Positions 1-5,289 are shown, numbered from the stretch's first letter. The stretch is 5,823 nt of DNA from CAYXPG01 sp964564845 (GCA_964564845.1 CAZMCN010000122.1:1-5823), one strand, 5' to 3'. Numbers and translations are program-made. The notes: generated from the sequence alone by a model not told the origin.

Positions 1-60
1 CATAAATCTGTCAAAGCCACGAACATCCTTGATTTGTCCAAATACCGGCTCGACCGTTCG
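1..60 (-). mobile_element. Transposase C-terminal fragment (IS1182/IS5-like)
   Basis: The minus-strand translation of this stretch is RTVEPVFGQIKDVRGFDRFM. The E-P-V-F-G-Q-I-K block followed by R-G-F-x-R-F is typical of the region around the last catalytic glutamate in DDE transposases of these families. The element continues beyond the left edge, so neither its terminal repeat nor its length can be seen. No inverted repeat or target duplication is visible at the inner junction near base 60. Confidence 0.6.
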
Positions 61-129
61 GCCATCGGTAGTGCCCAAGAAACTCCAGCCAATCTGTTTT
101 GTGAATTGCTTTAGTTCTTCGATGTCCAT
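1..129 (-). CDS. Partial chimeric ORF: PNPOx-like N-terminus joined to IS transposase C-terminal motif
   Basis: Read leftward from ATG at 129, the frame stays open for 43 codons to the window edge. The start is supported by AAAGGA eight bases upstream. Residues 1-23 (MDIEELKQFTKQIGWSFLGT, then TDG) resemble the start of small pyridoxamine 5'-phosphate oxidase-family flavoproteins, where such a 'TTDG' is normally followed by a G-V-R-P stretch. Instead, residues 24-43 read RTVEPVFGQIKDVRGFDRFM, which I recognise as the conserved C-terminal 'EPVFGQIK..RGF.RF' motif of IS1182/IS5-type DDE transposases. The two halves belong to different families, so this looks like an oxidase gene cut by an insertion sequence, or a recombination or assembly junction near base 60. 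The gene is divergent from argB. The transposase motif is a firm call; the oxidase assignment is tentative and from memory. Confidence 0.55.
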   Translation of the reverse strand, partial: MDIEELKQFTKQIGWSFLGTTDGRTVEPVFGQIKDVRGFDRFM

Positions 130-137
130 ATTAGTTT

Positions 138-143
138 TCCTTT
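138..143 (-). promoter_or_regulatory. Ribosome binding site for the minus-strand ORF
   Basis: On the minus strand this reads AAAGGA, followed by eight bases and then ATG at 129. The good spacing is the main reason to believe the left-edge ORF has a genuine start and was once an intact gene. Confidence 0.5.
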
Positions 144-181
144 CGCTTTAGCGTGGTTTTATGTAATGTCGTAAGCTAACA

Positions 182-203
182 TAGTGGGCTACAGCCCAGC
201 CTA
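182..203. repeat. REP-like hairpin
   Basis: TGGGCT (185-190) and AGCCCA (193-198) are perfect inverted copies around a 2-base loop. The stem extends through TAG/CTA if a two-base GC bulge is allowed on the right arm. The sequence resembles the short 'GTGGGCT..AGCCCA' palindromic repeats scattered between genes in many bacteria. It lies between the divergent left-edge ORF and the arg cluster. It has no T-run, so it is not a standard intrinsic terminator. Confidence 0.45.
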
Positions 204-236
204 CGAGGTATTATACGCCGGAATAGGTAAGAGGGC

Positions 237-263
237 GAAAGGGAAAAAAGGAAAAAGGGGGAA
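237..263 (+). other. Polypurine tract
   Basis: Twenty-seven consecutive purines alternate short A and G runs and end in GGGGG followed by AA. It lies in the argB upstream region, about 90 bases before the candidate promoter. It could be a slippage-prone spacer; I see no specific function. Confidence 0.6.
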
Positions 264-350
264 TAGCATATAGCTGGCAACGTTTAGCGTATATTGAATT
301 GTTCATATTCGAGTGCCCAAAGGCCGTGCAGGATTGGAGCTAAATATATC

Positions 351-379
351 TTGACGGATTGGGCGGGTGATAATAGACT
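351..379 (+). promoter_or_regulatory. Candidate sigma70-type promoter for argBDF
   Basis: TTGACG (351-356) matches the -35 consensus at five of six bases. Seventeen bases later comes TAGACT (374-379), four of six to TATAAT. Transcription would begin near 386, giving a 5' leader of about 30 bases before the argB start. The more TATAAT-like GATAAT at 369 sits only 12 bases from the -35 and is too close. No convincing ArgR operator overlaps it. Confidence 0.4.
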
Positions 380-405
380 TATTCCTTCGTTAACAGGTAT
401 TTTTG

Positions 406-410
406 AGGAG
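406..410 (+). promoter_or_regulatory. argB ribosome binding site
   Basis: AGGAG lies seven bases before TTG at 418, which is ideal spacing. The ATG at 413 is only two bases away and out of frame with argB. This site is what selects the TTG start. Confidence 0.65.
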
Positions 411-417
411 TTATGCA

Positions 418-1296
418 TTGGAAGAAGCGATTGCAAAGGCGGGTGCGCTAATCGAGGCGATGGAATATATCCGCAGCTTTCGCGGCCGAATAGTGGTCGT
501 GAAACTGGGCGGAAGCGTTCTCGACGATAGCGGTCTGCAAAAAAAGCTGTTAGCCGATATAGCGTTTATGGACACGGTCGGGATGCAGCCGATTATCGTT
601 CACGGCGGCGGCAAGGCGATTACAAAGGCAATGAACGAGGCGGGGCTGGAGGCGGTATGGGTGCAGGGCCGACGATATAGCGATGAACGGACGCTGACGA
701 TAGCCGAACATACATTAGTGCATAAGGTCAATACACCGATATGTGAGGCTCTGAAAGAATTAGGATGTGATGCGATGGGGCTGCACACCCTCAGCAGTTG
801 TGTGCTTGCTGCCCGGACGCTGCGTCTGACAGGTGAAGACGGGCGCAAGATTGACCTGGGACTGGTCGGTGAGGTTGTCGAAGTAAACGGCAGTCTGTTG
901 AAGACGCTTTGTGCGGCCGGCACCATCCCTGTTATAGCACCGGTAGCGAAAGATAAAGCCGGCGGAAGGTTAAACGTCAATGCCGACAGTGCCGCAGGTA
1001 AAGTGGCGGCGGCGGTGGAGGCGGAAAAACTGGTCGTTGTAAGTGACACAAACGGGATACTGAACGACCTTAACGACCCGGCCAGCAGGGTCTCGACCGC
1101 CGACGAAAAACAAATTAAAGATATGATTGATTCGGGGACTATCGCCGGTGCGATGCTGCCAAAGGTCGAGGCGTGTCTGACGGCACTGGAGGGGGCAGTG
1201 AAAAAGGCGCATATTATTGACGGGCGAATTGAACATTCGCTGCTGCTTGAAATCTATACCGACAAGGGGATCGGGACGCAGATTGTTAAGAAATAA
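418..1296 (+). CDS. argB: N-acetylglutamate kinase (ArgB)
   Basis: Cytoplasmic amino-acid-kinase-family enzyme that phosphorylates N-acetyl-L-glutamate with ATP, the second step and usual control point of arginine synthesis. From TTG 418 the protein has 292 residues, normal for the family. Visible landmarks are the KLGGS phosphate-binding loop (29-33), HGGGK (62-66), LNVNAD with D190, the nucleotide-binding VVSDTNGIL (about 207-215) and GAMLPKVEA with K249. The family more often has KYGG and HGGGP, so these are lineage variants. The N-terminal stretch MEEAIAKAGALIEAMEYIRS matches the extra helix of arginine-inhibited NAGKs (Thermotoga, Pseudomonas) and is absent from short E. coli-type enzymes, so feedback inhibition by arginine is likely (inference). 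It also supports TTG 418 over the in-frame ATG at 460; an in-frame TTG at 403 overlaps the RBS. First gene of argB-argD-argF. Confidence 0.96.
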   Translation: MEEAIAKAGALIEAMEYIRSFRGRIVVVKLGGSVLDDSGLQKKLLADIAFMDTVGMQPIIVHGGGKAITKAMNEAGLEAVWVQGRRYSDERTLTIAEHTLVHKVNTPICEALKELGCDAMGLHTLSSCVLAARTLRLTGEDGRKIDLGLVGEVVEVNGSLLKTLCAAGTIPVIAPVAKDKAGGRLNVNADSAAGKVAAAVEAEKLVVVSDTNGILNDLNDPASRVSTADEKQIKDMIDSGTIAGAMLPKVEACLTALEGAVKKAHIIDGRIEHSLLLEIYTDKGIGTQIVKK

Positions 1297-1374
1297 AGGA
1301 GCAGCCACTAAGAGCCAAGTTATGAAGAAAAACAGGAATGAAAACAACAAAACAGGAAATATGAATTACAGATT

Positions 1375-2568
1375 ATGAAGACGCAGGAAACAATAGAATT
1401 GTTTGAGAAGTTTGTTATCGCCAATTATGGTCGGCTGCGGCGAGTTATTGTCAAGGGCGAGGGCTGTTATATGTTCGATGCCGAGGGCAATAAGATACTG
1501 GATATGTTTCCCGGCTGGGCTGTCAGCGGTATCGGTCACTGCCATCCGAAGGTCGTCGAGGCGATACGCAAACAGGCGGGAGAACTTCTGCATATCGATA
1601 ATACGTTTTACTCTGAGCCGCAGGGCAAATTAGCGAAGCTGCTGAGCGAGCGGGCGTTCGGTGGAAAGAGTTTTTTCTGCAACAGCGGCGCCGAGGCAAA
1701 TGAAGCAGCGATGAAGCTGGCACGGCTTTACACGGCAGAAGGGAAATATAAATTCATTACTGCCGAGGGCAGCTTTCACGGCAGGACTTTTGCGACGGTG
1801 GCGGCGACGGCCCAGCCGAAATATCACGAAGGGTTTCTGCCTTTGCTGCCGGGGTTTGTTTATGTGCCGTTTAATGACGTTGCGGCGATGGAATCGGCTT
1901 TCAGCGATGAGGTTGCAGCGGTTATGGTTGAGCCGATTCAGGGTGAAGGCGGAATAAACGTTGCCGGTGCAGAATATCTGGCGGCGATTCGTCGGTTGTG
2001 CGATGAAAACGGGGCGGTTATGATTCTGGACGAGGTGCAAAGCGGGATGGGCAGAACAGGGAAATGGTTTGCATATCAGCATTTCGATATTGAGCCGGAC
2101 ATTATGACGATGGCAAAAGCTCTTGGCGGCGGCGTTGCGATAGGAGCTATGATGGCCAAAGAAGAAATTGCTGCTGTGCTGGTGCCGGGCAAACACGCCT
2201 CGACGTTCGGCGGTAACGCCTTAGCGTGTGCGGCGGCAGTTGCGGTCATCGAAGCAATAGAAGAAGATAAGCTTTTAGAGAACGCTGAAAGAGTCGGTCA
2301 TTATGCCAAAGACAAGCTCGAACAGTTAAAACAAAAATATCCTGTCATCGACCAGGTGCGCGGAATTGGATTTATGATAGGCGTACAATTAACAACTTCA
2401 GGCGCTAAAATAGTAGATAAATGTCTGGAAAAGGGACTGCGAATAAACTGCACCAATGAGACGGTCCTGCGTTTTATGCCGGCAATGATAACGAGTAAGA
2501 GCCAAATTGATGAGGCGATTGATATACTTGACAGCGTTTTGAGTGAAAAATCAAAAGTTAAAAATTAA
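1375..2568 (+). CDS. argD: Acetylornithine aminotransferase (ArgD)
   Basis: PLP-dependent class III aminotransferase that converts N-acetylglutamate semialdehyde and glutamate to N-acetylornithine and 2-oxoglutarate, step 4 of arginine synthesis. It is 397 residues, the usual length. Landmarks are GWAVSGIGHCHPKVVEAI near 43-60, NSGAEANEAAMK starting at N103 (cofactor phosphate binding), FHGRTFATVAAT, VEPIQGEGG, LDEVQSGMGRTG with D219 contacting the pyridine nitrogen, MAKALGGG with K248 as the PLP lysine, and HASTFGGNALACAA. The start is ATG 1375 with N-terminus MKTQETIELFEKFVIANYGR, as in ArgD orthologues. No strong Shine-Dalgarno lies directly upstream, but AGGAA at 1354 precedes an overlapping short frame. 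The last residues (SEKSKVKN) are encoded by A/T-rich low-complexity DNA and look added to the family's usual end. Related GABA or ornithine transaminases are less likely given the argB/argF neighbours. Confidence 0.95.
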   Translation: MKTQETIELFEKFVIANYGRLRRVIVKGEGCYMFDAEGNKILDMFPGWAVSGIGHCHPKVVEAIRKQAGELLHIDNTFYSEPQGKLAKLLSERAFGGKSFFCNSGAEANEAAMKLARLYTAEGKYKFITAEGSFHGRTFATVAATAQPKYHEGFLPLLPGFVYVPFNDVAAMESAFSDEVAAVMVEPIQGEGGINVAGAEYLAAIRRLCDENGAVMILDEVQSGMGRTGKWFAYQHFDIEPDIMTMAKALGGGVAIGAMMAKEEIAAVLVPGKHASTFGGNALACAAAVAVIEAIEEDKLLENAERVGHYAKDKLEQLKQKYPVIDQVRGIGFMIGVQLTTSGAKIVDKCLEKGLRINCTNETVLRFMPAMITSKSQIDEAIDILDSVLSEKSKVKN

Positions 2569-2576
2569 AATGCAAA

Positions 2577-3509
2577 ATGAAGGATTTTCTTTCCATAAAT
2601 GATTGTTCGTGCGAGCAGTTAAAAGAGCTGCTTGCGTTGAGCAGTGAACTGAAGAAGCTATACAAAAGCGGGGGGCGGGATTTGTGTCTTGGCGGCAAGA
2701 GTCTGGTGATGCTATTTGAGAAGCCGAGCCTGCGAACGCGAATGAGTTTTCAGGCGGCTATGACGGAATTGGGCGGTGCTGCGATTTACGTTAAGCCGGA
2801 AGATATCGGGGGCGTCGGCAAACGTGAGCCGATAAAGGATTTGGCGAGGATTATGAGCCGATACGTTGACGGTATAATGGCCAGGACTTTCGAACATAGT
2901 ACCGTTACCGAGTTAGCTGAGTTTGCATCGGTGCCGGTTATAAATGCGCTGACAGACTGGCTGCATCCCTGCCAGGCTATGGCTGATGTGCTTACCATTA
3001 ACGAACACTGCGGTCGGCTGGAAGGGGTGAAAATTGCTTTTATCGGTGACGGTAATAACGTGGCGCGGTCGCTTAGCTTTGCGTGTGCAAAGCTGGGGAT
3101 GAAAATGGTTGTTGCGGCGCCGGCCGGCTATGAACTCGATGCCGATTCAATTGAAGAGGCAAATCAAATATCAGCCGACAGCGTCCGCCAAACGACTAAT
3201 CCCGCTGAGGCGGTAGCAGAAGCCGATGTTATTTATACCGACACGTGGGTGAGTATGGGCCAGGAAAATGAAAAGCAAAAACGTATTAAGGCCTTCGAAG
3301 GTTTTCAGGTCGATACTGAATTGGTCAAGCTTGCGCCCCATGCCAAGATTATGCACTGTCTGCCCGCCCATCGCGGCTTTGAAATCACTGATGAGGTCGC
3401 CGAGTCGCCCAATTCGATTATCTTCGACCAGTCCGAAAACCGCATCCACTTCCAGCGGGCGCTGCTGAAAAAACTGCTCACCACAGAGGCAGAGGAAAAT
3501 ATAGTTTAG
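2577..3509 (+). CDS. argF: Ornithine carbamoyltransferase (ArgF)
   Basis: Transfers the carbamoyl group of carbamoyl phosphate to L-ornithine to make L-citrulline, step 6 of arginine synthesis; a cytoplasmic homotrimer in most bacteria. It is 310 residues. The carbamoyl-phosphate site is S51-L-R-T-R (SLRTR replacing the more common STRTR), followed by MSFQAAMTELGG. Next come R-T-F-E-H, DWLHPCQ with H130-P-C-Q133, the ornithine-binding loop D222TWVSMG228, and H260CLPAHRG. The SMG loop and HCLP motif favour ornithine over acetyl- or succinyl-ornithine and over aspartate. The start ATG 2577 is eight bases after argD and has no recognisable Shine-Dalgarno, so translation probably depends on coupling to argD. 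The normal protein should end near KKLL (about residue 301). The final TTEAEENIV is translated from a CACCACAGAGGC repeat, so the 3' end appears replaced by inserted DNA. Confidence 0.96.
   Translation: MKDFLSINDCSCEQLKELLALSSELKKLYKSGGRDLCLGGKSLVMLFEKPSLRTRMSFQAAMTELGGAAIYVKPEDIGGVGKREPIKDLARIMSRYVDGIMARTFEHSTVTELAEFASVPVINALTDWLHPCQAMADVLTINEHCGRLEGVKIAFIGDGNNVARSLSFACAKLGMKMVVAAPAGYELDADSIEEANQISADSVRQTTNPAEAVAEADVIYTDTWVSMGQENEKQKRIKAFEGFQVDTELVKLAPHAKIMHCLPAHRGFEITDEVAESPNSIIFDQSENRIHFQRALLKKLLTTEAEENIV
3479..3500 (+). repeat. CACAGAG-family repeat, left copy (inside argF 3' end)
   Basis: Starts CACCACAGAGGCA, then an AGAGGAAAAT tail. The first 13 bases are identical, in inverted orientation, to bases 3953-3965 on the other side of the GxxExxY gene. 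It is read in frame as the ArgF C-terminus and shortly afterwards supplies the stop codon. A third relative lies at 5083-5109. Confidence 0.75.
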
Positions 3510-3529
3510 GATTATTAGCCTGGGTGGAT

Positions 3530-3904
3530 ATGAAAGATGAAAATGAACTGACCGGAAAAGTTATTGGCTGTGCCATAGAAGTTCACCGCAATCTCGGACC
3601 GGGATTACTGGAATCTGTGTATGAAAGATGTTTATCGTCTGAATTATCAGCCAATAATATACACCATGATGTCCAGAAAGAATTACCCATAAAATACAAA
3701 CACACCGATTTTGATTGTGGTTACCGAATCGATTTATTGATTGAAGATAAATTAATCGTAGAACTAAAATCCGTTGAAAAGCTCCTTTCTGTACATGAAG
3801 CTCAGCTTTTAACATATATTAAGCTGGCTAATATCAGTACAGGTCTTCTGATAAATTTCAATGTTGCTCTTTTGAAAGATGGTATAAAAAGATTCGTTTT
3901 GTAA
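3530..3904 (+). CDS. GxxExxY family protein (PD-(D/E)XK nuclease-like fold)
   Basis: Small protein of 124 residues, the usual size for the family, with the signature G25LLESVY31. The opening ELTGKVIGCAIEVHRNLGPG is typical. The second half has the shape of a PD-(D/E)XK nuclease core: GYRIDLL with D68, then E78-L-K80, then a helix with Q92 (HEAQLLTYIKL). It ends with GLLINFN and LLKDGIKR, both characteristic. The family's biochemical role is, as far as I know, not established; it is often multicopy in Planctomycetota and other environmental bacteria. I chose ATG 3530, although GTG 3524 is in frame two codons earlier; no well-spaced Shine-Dalgarno decides it. It is clearly more AT-rich than its neighbours (about 28-37% GC in two sampled 60-base lines against 63% in rdgB), which suggests transfer. 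Family call is firm; function is unknown. Confidence 0.9.
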   Translation: MKDENELTGKVIGCAIEVHRNLGPGLLESVYERCLSSELSANNIHHDVQKELPIKYKHTDFDCGYRIDLLIEDKLIVELKSVEKLLSVHEAQLLTYIKLANISTGLLINFNVALLKDGIKRFVL

Positions 3905-3940
3905 CCGATGCTTTTCCAGTCTTTTCTTTTTATTATTTTT

Positions 3941-3984
3941 ATTCTTTCTCTGTGCCTCTGTGGTGAAAAACTGTGGTGAAAAAA
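3941..3984 (-). repeat. CACAGAG-family repeat, right copy, with 13-bp tandem duplication
   Basis: On the minus strand, 3965 to 3941 reads CACCACAGAGGCACAGAG and then AAAGAAT. Next to it, CTGTGGTGAAAAA occurs twice in tandem on the plus strand (3958-3970 and 3971-3983). The copy ends one or two bases before the rdgB start codon. Its GGTG at 3975-3978, seven bases from ATG 3986, is the only Shine-Dalgarno-like element for rdgB. The flank at 3912-3950 is almost pure pyrimidine. Confidence 0.7.
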
Positions 3985-3985
3985 C

Positions 3986-4606
3986 ATGAAAAAGATTTTT
4001 GTTGCGAGTACGAATCCGGGGAAGATTGCGGAGCTGAGGTCTATGCTCGGCGGCGATGTTGAGTGGGTGGGGCTGTCGGATTTTAGTGGCATCGCCGAAA
4101 TTGAAGAGGACGGCGCTACTTTTGCCGAGAATGCCCGCAGGAAAGCGCTGGGTTACGCAAAAGCGGCCGGGCTGTGGACAATCGCCGATGACTCCGGGCT
4201 GATAATTGATGCGCTGGGGGGTGAGCCGGGAGTAAAGTCGGCAAGATACTCCGGTGCTAAAGAAAAAGACAGAACACTTATCGACCATAAGAATATGGCC
4301 AAAGTTCTGAAACTTCTCGAAGGCGTGCCGAAAGAAGAAAGGACTGCGAGATTTGTCTGCTGTCTGTCTCTGGCGGGTCCCGAGAAAATATTGGTTGAGG
4401 CCGAAGGGAGACTGGAAGGTCTTATAGCAGAAAGGGAAATTGGGGAAAACGGATTTGGTTATGACCCGATATTCTTTGTGCCGGGCCTGAATAAAACAGT
4501 TGGGCAATTAACGGCGGAGGAAAAAAATGCAATTTCGCACCGCGGCGATGCCATCCGAAAATTAAAACCCCTGCTCATCGAGCTGCTCAAACAAACGCAA
4601 TCGTAA
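3986..4606 (+). CDS. rdgB: XTP/dITP diphosphatase (RdgB/HAM1 family)
   Basis: Hydrolyses non-canonical purine triphosphates (dITP, XTP, ITP) to monophosphates and pyrophosphate in the cytoplasm, keeping deaminated bases out of DNA and RNA. It is 206 residues, normal length. Landmarks are the N-terminal substrate loop VASTNPGK with K13, E-D-G-A-T-F-A-E-N-A near 40-50, the catalytic/metal segment IADDSGL with D68-D69, LGGEPGVKSARYSG, the FGYDP box (157-161) and SHRG (184-187). All key family motifs are present, so the gene looks intact. The start ATG 3986 gives the expected MKKIFVAST opening. Its only visible ribosome site, a weak GGTG, lies in the repeat upstream, so its original promoter may have been displaced by the cassette. 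It may now be read through from argF or from a promoter I cannot identify. GC-rich like the arg genes. Confidence 0.95.
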   Translation: MKKIFVASTNPGKIAELRSMLGGDVEWVGLSDFSGIAEIEEDGATFAENARRKALGYAKAAGLWTIADDSGLIIDALGGEPGVKSARYSGAKEKDRTLIDHKNMAKVLKLLEGVPKEERTARFVCCLSLAGPEKILVEAEGRLEGLIAEREIGENGFGYDPIFFVPGLNKTVGQLTAEEKNAISHRGDAIRKLKPLLIELLKQTQS

Positions 4607-4759
4607 TTGTAACCAAACCTGCCCAAACTTTTTTTCTACATTCTCAATTCTAAATTCTTAAATGTTCTTCTTTGCCCCCCCCCGTAATACCAGTTGTGGC
4701 TTGCACGCAGGCACGGATCAGCTACAATCGGGCCTTCGATGTACGTTACGCCGCGATAA
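4607..4759. other. Intergenic region after rdgB: no gene called
   Basis: There is no clear intrinsic terminator for rdgB: a T7 run (4629-4635) has no stem before it. A C9 homopolymer occupies 4675-4683. Two small hairpins follow. GCTTGC/GCAGGC (4699-4712 region, two-base loop, one G-U pair) resembles the REP-like hairpin at 182-203. ATCG/CGAT, extended by TAC/GTA around GGCCTT, spans 4723-4743. The minus strand is open here (…TYIEGPIVADPCLRAS…) with plausible codons, but the plus-strand frames are also open, so I do not call a gene remnant. Confidence 0.5.
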
Positions 4760-5062
4760 ATTGGGTTTGTTTTTTAGTTCATTGTTCATAGTTCATTGTT
4801 CGTAGTTCATTGTTAGACAACAAGTTATGTTCATTTGGAGTGTTTCGGAAATTGGGTTTGTATTGGGTTTGATTTTTAGTTCATTGTTCATAGTTCATTG
4901 TTCGTAGTTCATTGTTAGACAACAAGTNNNNNNNNNNNNNNNNNNNNNNNNNNNNNNNNNNNNNNNNNNNNNNNNNNNNNNNNNNNNNNNNNNNNNNNNN
5001 NNNNNNNNNNNNNNNNNNNNNNNNNNNTATGTTCATTTGGACTGTTTCGGAAATTGGGTTTG
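4760..5062. repeat. 102-bp tandem direct repeat with internal 14-bp repeats, interrupted by gap
   Basis: ATTGGGTTTG followed by a TAGTTCATTG array, then ACAACAAG and a TATGTTCATTTGG block, starts at 4760 and again at 4862, a period of 102 bases. The second unit runs into the N gap. The sequence after the gap resumes at the base expected in the unit (TATGTTCATTTGG) and ends with another ATTGGGTTTG at 5053-5062. Copies differ by one base (GGAGTG against GGACTG). Each copy contains three tandem 14-mers starting TAGTTCATTGTT (4775-4816 and 4877-4918). Reverse reading gives NKPNFRN-type peptide strings I associate from memory with planctomycete intergenic repeats. Confidence 0.85.
4928..5027. other. 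Assembly gap of 100 N
   Basis: The run is exactly 100 Ns, a conventional placeholder for a gap of unknown size. It falls inside the tandem repeat, the expected cause of assembly failure. The array's true copy number is therefore unknown, and joining the two edges directly would rebuild one intact unit. Confidence 0.95.
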
Positions 5063-5082
5063 TTTTGCATAATTAAGTCTTG

Positions 5083-5134
5083 CCACAGAGCACACCGAGA
5101 GCACAGAGATGATAGCCACAAAAGGCACAAAGGG
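5083..5134 (+). repeat. CACAGAG-family repeat, third copy
   Basis: CCACAGAG (5083-5090), then CACACCGAGAGCACAGAG and a related CCACAAAAGGCACAAAGG stretch. It is a degenerate relative of the repeats flanking the GxxExxY gene, without an adjacent GxxExxY gene here. Confidence 0.65.
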
Positions 5135-5138
5135 CATA

Positions 5139-5159
5139 TATAGCGTATAGGGTATAGGG
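5139..5159. repeat. Three tandem 7-bp repeats (TATAGSG)
   Basis: TATAGCG, TATAGGG, TATAGGG run head to tail, followed by TA. They sit next to the CACAGAG repeat and share the heptamer period of the array at 5190. Confidence 0.7.
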
Positions 5160-5189
5160 TAAAGATTGGATAATTGGTTAAGTGTTTTA

Positions 5190-5217
5190 TAGTTCATAGT
5201 TCAGAATTCATTGTTCA
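5190..5217. repeat. Four degenerate 7-bp repeats (TAGTTCA type)
   Basis: TAGTTCA, TAGTTCA, GAATTCA, TTGTTCA in tandem. The 14-mers at 4775 and 4877 are TAGTTCA plus TTGTTCA, so this is the same heptamer family expanded separately. Confidence 0.7.
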
Positions 5218-5223
5218 TGATTT

Positions 5224-5258
5224 GCGGGTCTCCGCTAAATACCTGCCATTTCTATGGC
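5224..5258 (-). other. Two-hairpin leader downstream of the leftward promoter
   Basis: On the minus strand GCCAT-AGAA-ATGGC (5258-5245) and GCGG-AGAC-CCGC (5235-5224) form two short perfect stems with four-base loops, ten bases apart. They begin almost at the predicted start point of the leftward promoter at 5267-5295. No gene follows them: the next ATG frames stop within a few codons and then the repeats begin. They could be the remains of a 5' leader or a small RNA. I recognise no riboswitch family. Confidence 0.3.
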
Positions 5259-5261
5259 GAT

Positions 5262-5289
5262 TTGTAATTATACCAAACTCCCCTATAAT
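5262..5289 (+). promoter_or_regulatory. Candidate rightward promoter
   Basis: TTGTAA (5262-5267), 16-base spacer, TATAAT (5284-5289). It faces the methyltransferase about 150 bases away and overlaps the leftward promoter on the other strand, so the two would compete. Confidence 0.3.

Larger units (their letters stand above)
3479..3965. mobile_element. Putative GxxExxY cassette bounded by inverted CACAGAG repeats
   Basis: A 487-bp segment has inverted 13-bp identical ends (CACCACAGAGGCA) around a single AT-rich GxxExxY gene. It lies between argF and rdgB, both GC-rich housekeeping genes. It contains no transposase, so if mobile it must be moved by something else. The left end replaces the argF terminus and the right end abuts the rdgB start. 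The repeats and base composition are directly visible; mobility is inference. Confidence 0.4.

Noticed and set aside
295..311. TGAAT…ATTCG as an ArgR box upstream of argB
   Set aside because: The half-sites are seven bases apart, not four, and the second is imperfect; it also lies well upstream of the candidate promoter.
294..530. Plus-strand 78-codon frame across the argB start
   Set aside because: It overlaps argB in another frame, has no matching RBS or recognisable family, and argB is certain.
3809..4507. Long minus-strand frame (232 codons) opposite rdgB and the right-hand repeat
   Set aside because: It is antisense to a clear rdgB; its middle is just the CACAGAG repeat translated (FTTEAQRKNK), with no family resemblance.
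4610..4636. Intrinsic terminator of rdgB
   Set aside because: The T-run has no GC-rich inverted repeat before it.
4684..4760. Gene remnant on the minus strand (TYIEGPIVADPCLRAS)
   Set aside because: The stretch is short and open in several frames, with no family I can name; the evidence is too weak to call.
4915..5130. Minus-strand 71-codon ORF running through the N gap
   Set aside because: Nearly half is unknown bases, and the rest is translation of the CACAGAG repeat and the 102-bp repeat.
4760..5217. CRISPR array
   Set aside because: The repeats are contiguous tandem copies without unique spacers, and no cas gene is present.
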